This document shows, piece by piece, positions 1-8,431 of a DNA stretch of 49,320 nucleotides; the first letter of the stretch is position 1; each line of letters opens with the position of its first letter. A model generated the notes under the pieces. It was given only the letters and a program-made list of their open reading frames with translations. It searched no databases and was not told where the DNA came from. This DNA comes from Clostridium algoriphilum (GTDB lineage Bacteria > Bacillota > Clostridia > Clostridiales > Clostridiaceae), in assembly GCF_020443705.1 (NCBI RefSeq), contig NZ_JAIZZK010000028.1, positions 1 to 49,320 of the forward strand, in the 5' to 3' direction. The translations under genes and the position numbers were made by a program.

Positions 1-84
1 AACAAAACTGCATTGTATTTCTTCAAAGTATTTTTTCACTTTTCAACGTGCAATTAAAACCCTAATATTTACATTCCTGTTTTT

Positions 85-810
85 TCATAAGTTAGTTAAC
101 ACTATCTTAAATGCACTTCTAAGTAAAATAATAATTATACTTAGAAACATTTTCATTAAATATATTATAGGTTTTAATCCAGAATGCATACTTTCACCAC
201 GCTCTCTTTCTCGTACATTTATAGGGACTTCTTTTATCTTATAACCAAGCTTAATCATCTGAATTGAAACATCTGCATCTGGGTAATCAGGTGGATAATT
301 TCCCATAATTGAATAATATTCATAAGTAGACCTAGACAGCGCTTTAAGACCACAGGTTGGGTCTGATATTTTTGTTCCGGTTGTCAATTTGATAATCAAT
401 CTTAACAAACCCATTACAAATAGCTTTAAACAGCCTAATTTTTGAGTAGTATTTCCTAAAAACCGAGATCCGCTTATAATGTCAGCTTTCCCCTTAGATA
501 TTTCCTCTTTCATAGTTATTAAATTTCTAGGATAATGCTGACCATCTGCATCAAACTGAATTACATATTTATAGTTATTATTCTTTGCATACTTAAATCC
601 TGTTTGAAGAGCCGACCCATAACCTAAATTAAATGGATGTGATATTACATGTCCGCCAGCTTCTATTACCACCTCTTTTGTGTTATCCTTCGATCCATCA
701 TTAATAACTAAAACGTCTAATCCTAATTGAAGTTGTTCTATTTCCTTTAGAACCTTTGCAATATTTTCTGCCTCATTATAAGCTGGAATAATAACTAAAC
801 CATCTGTCAT
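85..810 (-). CDS. Family 2 glycosyltransferase (DPM1/GtrB-like)
   Basis: The 241-residue protein has a GT-A fold N-terminus (IIPAYNEAENI at residues 7-17, VINDGS near 35-40) and a metal-binding DAD at residues 87-89 within QFDADGQHY, as in dolichol/undecaprenyl-phosphate sugar transferases. A hydrophobic C-terminus (about residues 205-240) should anchor it to the membrane. It probably loads a sugar onto a polyprenyl phosphate carrier for the polysaccharide made by this operon. The ATG start follows a strong AGGGGGG site. It is the last gene of the eight-gene operon; the 84 bases beyond it hold no gene I can support. Donor sugar and acceptor are not readable from sequence. Confidence 0.85.
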   Translation of the reverse strand: MTDGLVIIPAYNEAENIAKVLKEIEQLQLGLDVLVINDGSKDNTKEVVIEAGGHVISHPFNLGYGSALQTGFKYAKNNNYKYVIQFDADGQHYPRNLITMKEEISKGKADIISGSRFLGNTTQKLGCLKLFVMGLLRLIIKLTTGTKISDPTCGLKALSRSTYEYYSIMGNYPPDYPDADVSIQMIKLGYKIKEVPINVRERERGESMHSGLKPIIYLMKMFLSIIIILLRSAFKIVLTNL

Positions 811-828
811 ATCAAAAATCCCCCTAAT

Positions 829-2364
829 CTAGATTACTTTTAAGCATCTTAAACTTATCACATACGCGCTAATACTTAATAAAGCTACTGCTCCAATATA
901 TGCAAGTTGTGAAATTAAGTTCATTCTAATAATATTTAAATTCCAAATTTGGAGTCCAAAAACACATATGACAATTAAAATCAAATTAGAAACAACACAT
1001 TTTAGTAACTTTATTGTAATCTTATGAAAAGAATCTTTAATTTCAATTTTTATCAGAAGCAACATCAAAGTAGCGTTAATAATTGAACTAATTGCGGCCC
1101 CGTATCCAACACCTTTAATTCCTATTCTGCTAACAAGAAAGAAGTCTATAATAATATTTATAATTGAAGATATAATAAATATTAAAAGTGGAGTCTTTAT
1201 CTCCTCTCTAGCTAAATATAGTTTCATGCATAGAGCTGAAATACTTAAACCAATTATTGCCAAACTATAACCTGCTAGTATTTCCGATGTGATTTTAAGT
1301 GACGAACTATCAAAAGCTCCCCTCAAAAATAGAATAGATATTATGGGATTTCTTAATATATAGAGAATAAATGTTACAGGCATGGTTAATATAAAAACCC
1401 ACAATAATGCATTTTTAAAAACTTCTGCTAAAGATTTTAAATCACCCTCACTATTATGCTTTGCCATCCTAGGAAATAAAACTGTAGCAATAGCAGAAAC
1501 AAATACCCATATTGGAAATTGTGATAATCTATATGCATAATTTAAAGCCGCAACACTTCCCCCTTGAAAAAACGAAGCTAAATAACGTTCATAATATAAA
1601 ACAAATTGCGAAAGCAGTAAAATAGCGCAATATGGTATAAACAGTTTATATATCTCGCCTCTCTTCATTAGGTGTTTTTTATCCTTTCTCCTACTTGGTT
1701 TCTTCTCTTTAATAATCTTCCAATATAGAAGAATCACCATTGCTAAGACCGCAGCAACTACCGAGTAAGCAACTATAAAAAGCCCTTTACTCACAGGTAT
1801 TTTGAAAAAAGCACAATAAACTATACCAAGTAAAAATATAAAATTATATAGAATCGCCGCCAAAGAACTGATAATAAATTTTCCTTTAACTTGAAGATAT
1901 GAAATACCTGAAGTAACGATTGGATAAATTAAAATAATAGGTAACAAAATTATTAATAATTGTATAGAAATATTAATTGTCTCATTAGTAAATCCACTAG
2001 CTAATTTACTAATGATTTGATCTCTAAATATAAGTAACATCAGAAATGAAATTAAAGTTAAAATAAAATAACTTATATTTACTTTAATCAAATTATCATA
2101 AAGCTTGTATTCATCGTTGTCTGCATAGATTTTTGTAAAAAGTGGTACACAGCTTACGGCTATTGCATTAGCTATGAGATTATTACCCAACATGTCAGTT
2201 ATAAAAAATGATAAGGTAAAAGCATCTGCATTAACAGTAGTCCCAAAATAAGAGGCCATAAACATATCTTTAAGTAGTGCAAGCACTGCTAGAATTATAT
2301 TTATAACAACAATAATTACTACTAATTTAGAGTAATTAAAATTTTTCTTCAACTTAAGCCTCAC
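829..2364 (-). CDS. MurJ/MviN-like lipid-linked saccharide flippase
   Basis: The protein is about 511 residues with some 14 predicted membrane segments, and its opening (KDMFMASYFGTTVNADAF) is typical of the MurJ/MviN branch of the MOP superfamily. Within an exopolysaccharide operon it most likely flips a lipid-linked saccharide across the membrane rather than serving as the housekeeping lipid II flippase. It starts just after the deacetylase gene. The longest frame begins at a GTG (2364) with a poor ribosome site; a TTG at 2352 is preceded by GAGG at good spacing and may be the true start. Whether it carries the same product as the PelG-like protein in this operon cannot be told from sequence. 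Confidence 0.82.
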   Translation of the reverse strand: MRLKLKKNFNYSKLVVIIVVINIILAVLALLKDMFMASYFGTTVNADAFTLSFFITDMLGNNLIANAIAVSCVPLFTKIYADNDEYKLYDNLIKVNISYFILTLISFLMLLIFRDQIISKLASGFTNETINISIQLLIILLPIILIYPIVTSGISYLQVKGKFIISSLAAILYNFIFLLGIVYCAFFKIPVSKGLFIVAYSVVAAVLAMVILLYWKIIKEKKPSRRKDKKHLMKRGEIYKLFIPYCAILLLSQFVLYYERYLASFFQGGSVAALNYAYRLSQFPIWVFVSAIATVLFPRMAKHNSEGDLKSLAEVFKNALLWVFILTMPVTFILYILRNPIISILFLRGAFDSSSLKITSEILAGYSLAIIGLSISALCMKLYLAREEIKTPLLIFIISSIINIIIDFFLVSRIGIKGVGYGAAISSIINATLMLLLIKIEIKDSFHKITIKLLKCVVSNLILIVICVFGLQIWNLNIIRMNLISQLAYIGAVALLSISAYVISLRCLKVI

Positions 2365-2372
2365 TTTGCAAA

Positions 2373-3221
2373 TTACTTTAATATTACTGCTTGATAATTA
2401 CCTTCCTTAATTAATTCTCCTAATGTTATAAATTTAAAATTTTTCAAAACATTATCCAGTTTATTTAAAGTTCTCTTTAAATTATAGTAATGAGTAAACT
2501 TTATATGCATAGGTACTTTAAGCCTTGGTTGCCCTATATCAACCTCCCAAGGATGAGTATATATCATTCCAGGAGCTTTCCTATTCACCATTTTTAAAGC
2601 ATACTTTATATATTCAATAGGGAAAGTTCTCAAATACAAACCTCCACAAAACGGTAAACAAGTATTGAAAATAGGAAGAACTGAGGGAGGAAACTCTAAT
2701 ATATTTAATTTTTTTCCGTCTATTATTGGATAAAAGGGTTGCATCGGCGCACGTTTAAATCCAGAAAGGGGGGTCTTAAAAGGTTGAATACTTGAATCAC
2801 ATATAAAACCCTCTTCCGCGAGTATCTCTAAAGCCCATATGGTTTTTGGGACAATTGACCAAGAGGAAGATCTGTATAACTTAACTTGGACTCCTGTAAT
2901 ATCTTCTAATATTTCTTTTGACATTGCTACGTCAACTCTAAATTCCTCTCTGCTTTGCGTAGTTACCATTCTGTGATTCGTTCCATGAGAACCAATTTCA
3001 TGACCCTGGTTTACTATTTCTTTTATAAGTTCTGGATGTTTTTGGGCTACACATCCAAGCACAAAGAACGTTGCACGAACATTGTGTTTTGAGAGAACCT
3101 CCATTATTGATTTTAAGCCATATTCAATTCTATCCTCATAATTATCCCAAGTACTTTGTGGAAAATTAAAATCCATTGTATGATACCAATCTTCCACATC
3201 TATTGTAAAAACATTATTCAT
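2373..3221 (-). CDS. Polysaccharide deacetylase (NodB family, exopolysaccharide-locus type)
   Basis: The NodB-type domain shows the metal and catalytic motifs FTIDVEDW (residues 5-12), SHGTNH (about 79-84), an RSSSWSI loop and a late HPWEVD motif. This form, with CDSSIQP after the third motif, is common in exopolysaccharide loci (DUF3473-type deacetylases). It should remove acetyl groups from N-acetylated sugars of the polymer. No signal peptide is evident, so it may act on a lipid-linked intermediate inside the cell. I place the start at ATG 3221, which has AGGTGG five bases upstream; a GTG at 3230 lies inside that ribosome site. The site overlaps the stop codon of the ATP-grasp gene, implying coupling. 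In canonical Pel systems this activity belongs to PelA, so this could be its functional replacement. Confidence 0.88.
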   Translation of the reverse strand: MNNVFTIDVEDWYHTMDFNFPQSTWDNYEDRIEYGLKSIMEVLSKHNVRATFFVLGCVAQKHPELIKEIVNQGHEIGSHGTNHRMVTTQSREEFRVDVAMSKEILEDITGVQVKLYRSSSWSIVPKTIWALEILAEEGFICDSSIQPFKTPLSGFKRAPMQPFYPIIDGKKLNILEFPPSVLPIFNTCLPFCGGLYLRTFPIEYIKYALKMVNRKAPGMIYTHPWEVDIGQPRLKVPMHIKFTHYYNLKRTLNKLDNVLKNFKFITLGELIKEGNYQAVILK

Positions 3222-3230
3222 AATTACCAC

Positions 3231-4397
3231 CTACCTTTTAAAAATTAATTTCCACATGTTTTTATCAAATAAGTATCTAAAACATGCAAGTATAAAACCG
3301 AGTGCTGGCAATGGATCCTCTCCCCAGATAATATCATCCTGAACTCCATATTTTTTTCCTGCAAGAAAAGGTGGGTCCATTTTTTTTCTGTCCTTATTAC
3401 CTATAAAGTGAAGGATATCCCCTGGTAAAAGCCAACTGCACATGCAACCTGTTTTATATTTGAATACCTCTTCTACTTCATCTTCGACACTTAATTTATA
3501 TAACATCCACGGAAAATCAACTCCTGCTGTTATTGCCATCTGAAGCGACCCCCAGAATCTCGGATTAATCTCCATAAATTTAAATTTATTATCCCCTTCA
3601 TCTACAATAAATTCTAGCTCAACAACGCCCTTCCAAGGCAACTTTCTCATAATACGCAATGCATATTCAAGTACTTCCGGCGCCTCAACACTTTCTTGCA
3701 TAGTACTTGGCCCTATGTCTATTGGAAAATGTCTTATTTCCTTTTGAACAAATTGAGCTTTTAACTTATTATCATTATCAAAAAGTAAGCATACATCATA
3801 CCTGTCCCCTATTCCAATATACTCTTGGATAATTGGGAACTCATATACTCCATGTATTTCTTGATAATCCTTTATAAATTCCTCTTTATTGTTTACAATT
3901 CGTATTCCCCTTGAACCTGAACTAACTCTTGGTTTAATTACTAATGGAAACTTCATAGGTTCAATTAAACTGAGTAGATCACATAATTTCTTGGGATGAA
4001 TGGTCTGGGGACAAGGTACTCCCACTTCCTCCGCAAGTTTTGTTGCATTACTTTTATCACAAGCGCGTAAATAGTTTTGCATAGTAGGTAATACAATGCT
4101 GCATATTTTTAGAAGTTCCTTCGAATTTTTCATTACTATTTCAAATACATCGTCATCCATTGGAACCATTACATCGCATTTATAGATTACTATAACTCTA
4201 CATAACCAAGAATAATATTTATCTGGCTCTTTGCTAGCACTAGGACAAACCAAAACTTTATTGCAATATTTAGAAAAAGCTGAAGGATTAAACCTAGTTT
4301 CTTCAGCTACAATCACTTTTAAATTTCTTTTACCTAAGGACCTAACCACTGCTAGGGTTTTCCTTTGCTGACCATTAGTTAATAATACTGTTTTCAT
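3231..4397 (-). CDS. ATP-grasp domain carboxylate-amine ligase
   Basis: The N-terminal Rossmann-like pre-ATP-grasp part (VLLTNGQQRKTLAVVRSLG) is followed by the ATP-grasp core: FPLVIKPRVSSGSRGIRIV carries the nucleotide-binding lysine and glycine-rich loop, and KFKFMEINPRFWGSLQ carries the metal-binding Glu/Asn. Such proteins form amide, thioester or similar bonds using ATP, and several relatives sit in polysaccharide loci where they modify sugars with amino acids or acyl groups. The specific substrate cannot be inferred. The ATG at 4397, preceded by GGTAGG at six bases, is preferred over an upstream TTG at 4415. The gene is tightly packed between the membrane protein and the deacetylase. Confidence 0.85.
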   Translation of the reverse strand: MKTVLLTNGQQRKTLAVVRSLGKRNLKVIVAEETRFNPSAFSKYCNKVLVCPSASKEPDKYYSWLCRVIVIYKCDVMVPMDDDVFEIVMKNSKELLKICSIVLPTMQNYLRACDKSNATKLAEEVGVPCPQTIHPKKLCDLLSLIEPMKFPLVIKPRVSSGSRGIRIVNNKEEFIKDYQEIHGVYEFPIIQEYIGIGDRYDVCLLFDNDNKLKAQFVQKEIRHFPIDIGPSTMQESVEAPEVLEYALRIMRKLPWKGVVELEFIVDEGDNKFKFMEINPRFWGSLQMAITAGVDFPWMLYKLSVEDEVEEVFKYKTGCMCSWLLPGDILHFIGNKDRKKMDPPFLAGKKYGVQDDIIWGEDPLPALGFILACFRYLFDKNMWKLIFKR

Positions 4398-4415
4398 ATC
4401 AATCCTACCCTTCAA

Positions 4416-6380
4416 TTAACTCCCCCATATTTTACTCTGTATATCAGTACGTGTTAACTCCTGATGGATTCTATAAATTCTTATGTTTTTATCCTCGTAA
4501 TAAATTGATAAATTAGAATGTGTGTTTTTATATTTAACCACCCAAGTCTGTAACTCTTGATCTTGGAGTTTTCTAAGTGGATAATTTATTTCCTTTGTAA
4601 ATGTTGTTACAAATACATTTTTCTCTTGGTATAAGAATATATCCGGGGTCTTTACAAGAATATTTGTTCTCTTATCTATTAAATATTTAGCTTGCGGGTT
4701 AAAATAATTTAAGAAATCACCAATCATTAAATGATACCCTTTTCCCATTACCACTGCATAACCTTCCGATTGAGAAACAATCATCCAATCAGTAGGAACA
4801 AACTTTTCACTTATTTTTAAATACTGCTCCACATTGCTATTATATTCCATTTTATAAGGTATTATTGGCTTTGGTTTTAGGTAAAAAGCACAAAATAAAA
4901 TAAAACCCATACATGAAATTAATGCAAGTGCATTTCTTATTTTAATGTTCTTTAATACGCTTATAACAACATAAAAAGCCATACCAATAATTAATGGTTC
5001 TGTTAAACACCAAAAATCTATAAACCTAGTTGCTACTATGGAATTTTGGGTGAAATACCCTCCTAAATAATATATTAAAAAAGATACTGAATTTAAAATT
5101 AGAATGAATACATATAAAATATTTTTTTCTAATTTTTTAAAGTTAAATAAAATATAAATAAGAGTTACAAATAGACAAACAAGTCCAATATAATCCATTT
5201 TTGATAATATATGAAATCCAAGGACACTAGCTTTTTCTGTAAGAAAACTCTGAGAGGATGTATTAAACTTCTTCTTTAATAACATACCTATACCCACAGG
5301 AACAATTCCGATAAACCCGCTAACAAAACCAATACCTATTACCAACCTAATTCGTCTCCAATATTTTTTAAAATTAATAAATATTGCTATTATTATTAAG
5401 GTTACTACACCTATAGCAATAAAAACATAAGATATAGTATGAACTAAGGCTGTAATTGATACCCCCGCAAAGGCAGTTATAAAATCTCTTTTTTTATTAT
5501 CTTTTATATATTTTGCAAAGAAATATAGTGTTGGCAAAACAAATAAATATCCAAATTCCTGAGAATTTGTTGCTGCTTGCCTTTGCCAATCACTGTACAT
5601 GAATGAAATTAAAATACCATATACAATGGATCCAACGATGCCTGACGTTTTATCATTAGTAATCCTAGATAATACAAAATATATTCCAAGGATTATAAAC
5701 ACACAATTTATAGGACCAATGTATCTAAGGACATATAAAGGATCTATAAATGCAAATTTCTGAAGCGTTGCTAAGTAAATATGAAACCCTTGAGGATAAA
5801 TTCCATCTGGAAATAATATTCTATTATTTATAAATTTCATCCATTTTAGCGTAGTATAAGAGTCCGCCATTGCTGGTGCAGCATTAAAATAAGCATCATA
5901 TAAGCGTAAATAAGTAGAGTATCCTAAAGCAATAAGGAGCATAACTACATTCCACGCTACGAATTTATTCTTAAAACTATTAACGAAATCTTTATGAATC
6001 TTGCTGAACTTAACCTTAACTAAATTTATTAAGTCGACTTTTATATTTTTCACTTTATCGACATAATCGAACATTAATTCGATGAACTTTAATAACCTTG
6101 CCTTTATTTTTATTTTTTCATTTCTTCTTAAGTATGAATGAATAAAAATTCCGAGTAAAATCAAAGATATACCTAAAAATTCATAAAGCTTAACAACTAC
6201 TAATAAATATCCTACTAAAATAAATAAAAAAACCATTAAAATATAATTTGATATTATGTCTTCAAGCTTTGTTTCATAACTCCGTTTTAATACTATTTTA
6301 GGGTAAAGCATAAATAATAGATAAAAAGCTAATATTAGATGTATTATATTATATAAATGATTTGGTAAACTTGAATACAT
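4416..6380 (-). CDS. Large polytopic membrane protein, possible GT-C glycosyltransferase
   Basis: A 654-residue protein with about 12-14 hydrophobic segments. A central extracytoplasmic-type stretch (FNAAPAMADSYTTLKWMKF then FPDGIYPQGFHIYLATLQKF) resembles the first loop of GT-C enzymes, where an Asp in a similar position is catalytic. About 160 C-terminal residues are soluble. GT-C enzymes use polyprenyl-phosphate sugars outside the membrane, which would fit the GT2 gene in the same operon. The start ATG 6380 has a clear GGGGG ribosome site six bases upstream. I do not recognise a named family; a polymerase role is an alternative. Confidence 0.6.
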   Translation of the reverse strand: MYSSLPNHLYNIIHLILAFYLLFMLYPKIVLKRSYETKLEDIISNYILMVFLFILVGYLLVVVKLYEFLGISLILLGIFIHSYLRRNEKIKIKARLLKFIELMFDYVDKVKNIKVDLINLVKVKFSKIHKDFVNSFKNKFVAWNVVMLLIALGYSTYLRLYDAYFNAAPAMADSYTTLKWMKFINNRILFPDGIYPQGFHIYLATLQKFAFIDPLYVLRYIGPINCVFIILGIYFVLSRITNDKTSGIVGSIVYGILISFMYSDWQRQAATNSQEFGYLFVLPTLYFFAKYIKDNKKRDFITAFAGVSITALVHTISYVFIAIGVVTLIIIAIFINFKKYWRRIRLVIGIGFVSGFIGIVPVGIGMLLKKKFNTSSQSFLTEKASVLGFHILSKMDYIGLVCLFVTLIYILFNFKKLEKNILYVFILILNSVSFLIYYLGGYFTQNSIVATRFIDFWCLTEPLIIGMAFYVVISVLKNIKIRNALALISCMGFILFCAFYLKPKPIIPYKMEYNSNVEQYLKISEKFVPTDWMIVSQSEGYAVVMGKGYHLMIGDFLNYFNPQAKYLIDKRTNILVKTPDIFLYQEKNVFVTTFTKEINYPLRKLQDQELQTWVVKYKNTHSNLSIYYEDKNIRIYRIHQELTRTDIQSKIWGS

Positions 6381-6391
6381 CTGTAACCCCC

Positions 6392-7996
6392 TTAAGATGA
6401 AGCATAAAGATAATAGTCCAAGTTATTTAAAACCTTAACTACACAATAACAAGTTGCAATGCAGAAGAAAACTGCTCCTATTAGTAGTCCCAAAGCAGCA
6501 AAATAGTAATGAAACCACCTGCTTAACAGAAAACCAACAAAGAAATTGATGAGTACAGAATAAGCCATCGCCTTTGTAACTAATTTAGGCTGAGATAATG
6601 AAAATAAAATTACAACATTAGAAAGTGCAACTGACAAAATCGAGTAGGCTATAAGGCCCACAATAAATACAAAATATGTTACATTATTAAATACAAATTT
6701 TGAATTTGTTAAAAGGGAAGAATCGTTATTTAAATATCTTACAATCAGAAATACAAATATTGAACTTAATATAGCCGAAATTGATACAAGAATAACATTT
6801 CTAATATAAAAGTTTAGGTACTTTTTATTTATGATCGTTCCTTGATCATTAAAACTATTTTTCTGTGCAACTTCTAATTTCTCCATTAATCTACTTACCG
6901 TAACTTCAACCATCCCCATAGGTATCAAAAGCATTAGTAAAGCAAAATCCAAACCTAATTCATAATCTCCTCTAAACCAAATTATATAGGGCATATAATC
7001 ACCAGTAGTAGACCAAGCTATTACTCTATCAATAAACAAGAAACTAAAGTACAAAAAACCATAGTAAAAGTATGGGGCTAAACTATAAATCATTACTGAC
7101 TTTCTTGGTAGAGCTGGCGCAATTCCCTTTTCCATCTTTTTTTCATCCTTATTAAAAAAGTAATTTATTAAAATAAAACTTAGAATAGATATAATAAATA
7201 ATGATATTATTTGTGAAACTATTATATTTAGCTTTAAAATCTTAAATAAAATAAATACTATAAGGATTCCAAAAGACAATAACGCTGTAAATGTAAATTC
7301 TCTTTTTAATATATAAGTAATTGTGATAATAAGCCAATTAGAACATAGAAATATATAATAAAAAGATGCTACAATAATCATTCTATAAGGAAGATACCCA
7401 AAAAAGGAATTAAATAAAATTAATATTAAAGCAACAGCAAAAGTGGTTACATATCCAACTCTAACAAAATAATAGGTAATTCTTTTAGCCATGTTATAAA
7501 AATCCTGACTTATATAATAAAAACCTCGCCTTGCTATTACCTGAGTAAAACCTCCAATAGTTACGAAACTTAATATTGTTCCTATAGCTATACTAGTTGC
7601 GAGCTCTGTACTTGAATTCTCATAAGACCATAAAGAAAATCTTAATGTAAGCATACTAATTACTGAAATAGTCATTGGAAGCGCAAAAATCAAACCGCGA
7701 AGAAAACTCTTAATTATTAGAACCATGTTACTACGCACACTAGTTTTCTTTTCTTCCATAAAAGGCTGAAGATAAGCTTTGTTATTTATCATGTCCCATA
7801 GTATTTTAGAAAGTTCAAATATATCTAATACACCAAAAGACTTAGAAGCGCTACTATCATTCCAACCCAAAGACTCTAGAATAGCTGCAATCTCATAATA
7901 ATCTTCTGGATTAATTGTCTTTTCCATTACTTCATTTAATAACGTTTTTATATTAGAATTTTCAAATTGTTGATTCACTACTATGTTTTTATCCAT
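6392..7996 (-). CDS. pelG: PelG-like polysaccharide transport membrane protein
   Basis: A 534-residue protein with about 12 membrane segments. The core resembles PelG, the MOP-superfamily membrane component that works with the glycosyltransferase PelF. Features include the loop YFSFLFIDRVIAWSTTGDY, followed by a GDYELGLDFALLMLLIPMG stretch like the fDKi.fW...D.p.fA..ls.iP pattern of the family. Its first 85 or so residues are soluble and not like the usual PelG N-terminus. It begins two bases after the stop of the small protein gene and has only a weak ribosome site, so translation is probably coupled. The assignment rests on the adjacent pelF as well as on sequence; other MOP exporters are possible. 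Confidence 0.65.
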   Translation of the reverse strand: MDKNIVVNQQFENSNIKTLLNEVMEKTINPEDYYEIAAILESLGWNDSSASKSFGVLDIFELSKILWDMINNKAYLQPFMEEKKTSVRSNMVLIIKSFLRGLIFALPMTISVISMLTLRFSLWSYENSSTELATSIAIGTILSFVTIGGFTQVIARRGFYYISQDFYNMAKRITYYFVRVGYVTTFAVALILILFNSFFGYLPYRMIIVASFYYIFLCSNWLIITITYILKREFTFTALLSFGILIVFILFKILKLNIIVSQIISLFIISILSFILINYFFNKDEKKMEKGIAPALPRKSVMIYSLAPYFYYGFLYFSFLFIDRVIAWSTTGDYMPYIIWFRGDYELGLDFALLMLLIPMGMVEVTVSRLMEKLEVAQKNSFNDQGTIINKKYLNFYIRNVILVSISAILSSIFVFLIVRYLNNDSSLLTNSKFVFNNVTYFVFIVGLIAYSILSVALSNVVILFSLSQPKLVTKAMAYSVLINFFVGFLLSRWFHYYFAALGLLIGAVFFCIATCYCVVKVLNNLDYYLYASS

Positions 7997-7998
7997 GA

Positions 7999-8430
7999 TT
8001 ATTCTGATTCTTCAGGAAATATCATATTTAATATTAGTTCTGATAATTTTCCTTGTTTATCAGCAATATTTATCAATTTTTCTGTAATCAATGAGTTTTT
8101 ACTAGCAATAACTATACCTTTACTATCCATCAAATCCGCTCCTACTATCTTACCTACTAAATATTTAAAACGTATATTTTCAATTCTATTTTCTAAAGTT
8201 TTATTTGCTTTTTCTTTCACTTGTTCAGAAACTACTGTAACATCTCCATTTTCTACTTTTTCTTTATCATTAATGTTTTTATTAGTCTCTTCTTTTATTT
8301 GCGGCTCATAGTAACTATCAGAATTTATTTTTTCAAAATCAACTCCCCAAAAATTTAATTTTGGATCAACTTCGTTAATTTCTTCTTCTATATCTTTCCT
8401 CTCAGATAATTCTTTTAAATTACCATCCAT
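7999..8430 (-). CDS. Small conserved-looking protein between pelF and pelG, unknown function
   Basis: The protein has 143 residues and is soluble. The first 85 residues are highly charged and look disordered (many E, K, N and D). The last 50 or so (YLVGKIVGADLMDSKGIVIA, then LITEKLINIADKQGKLSELI) form a compact pattern: two hydrophobic strands, 'Dx.G.vi...n..it...i..A...GkL..Li'. Similar short modules occur at the N-terminus of some HD-GYP proteins and in the RNA polymerase beta-prime tail, but I would not assign a family. It is one base from the pelF stop and two bases from the pelG start, so it should be made with them and may be a complex partner. The ribosome site AAAGGAG lies within the end of pelF. 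Confidence 0.8.
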   Translation of the reverse strand: MDGNLKELSERKDIEEEINEVDPKLNFWGVDFEKINSDSYYEPQIKEETNKNINDKEKVENGDVTVVSEQVKEKANKTLENRIENIRFKYLVGKIVGADLMDSKGIVIASKNSLITEKLINIADKQGKLSELILNMIFPEESE

Positions 8431-8431
8431 G

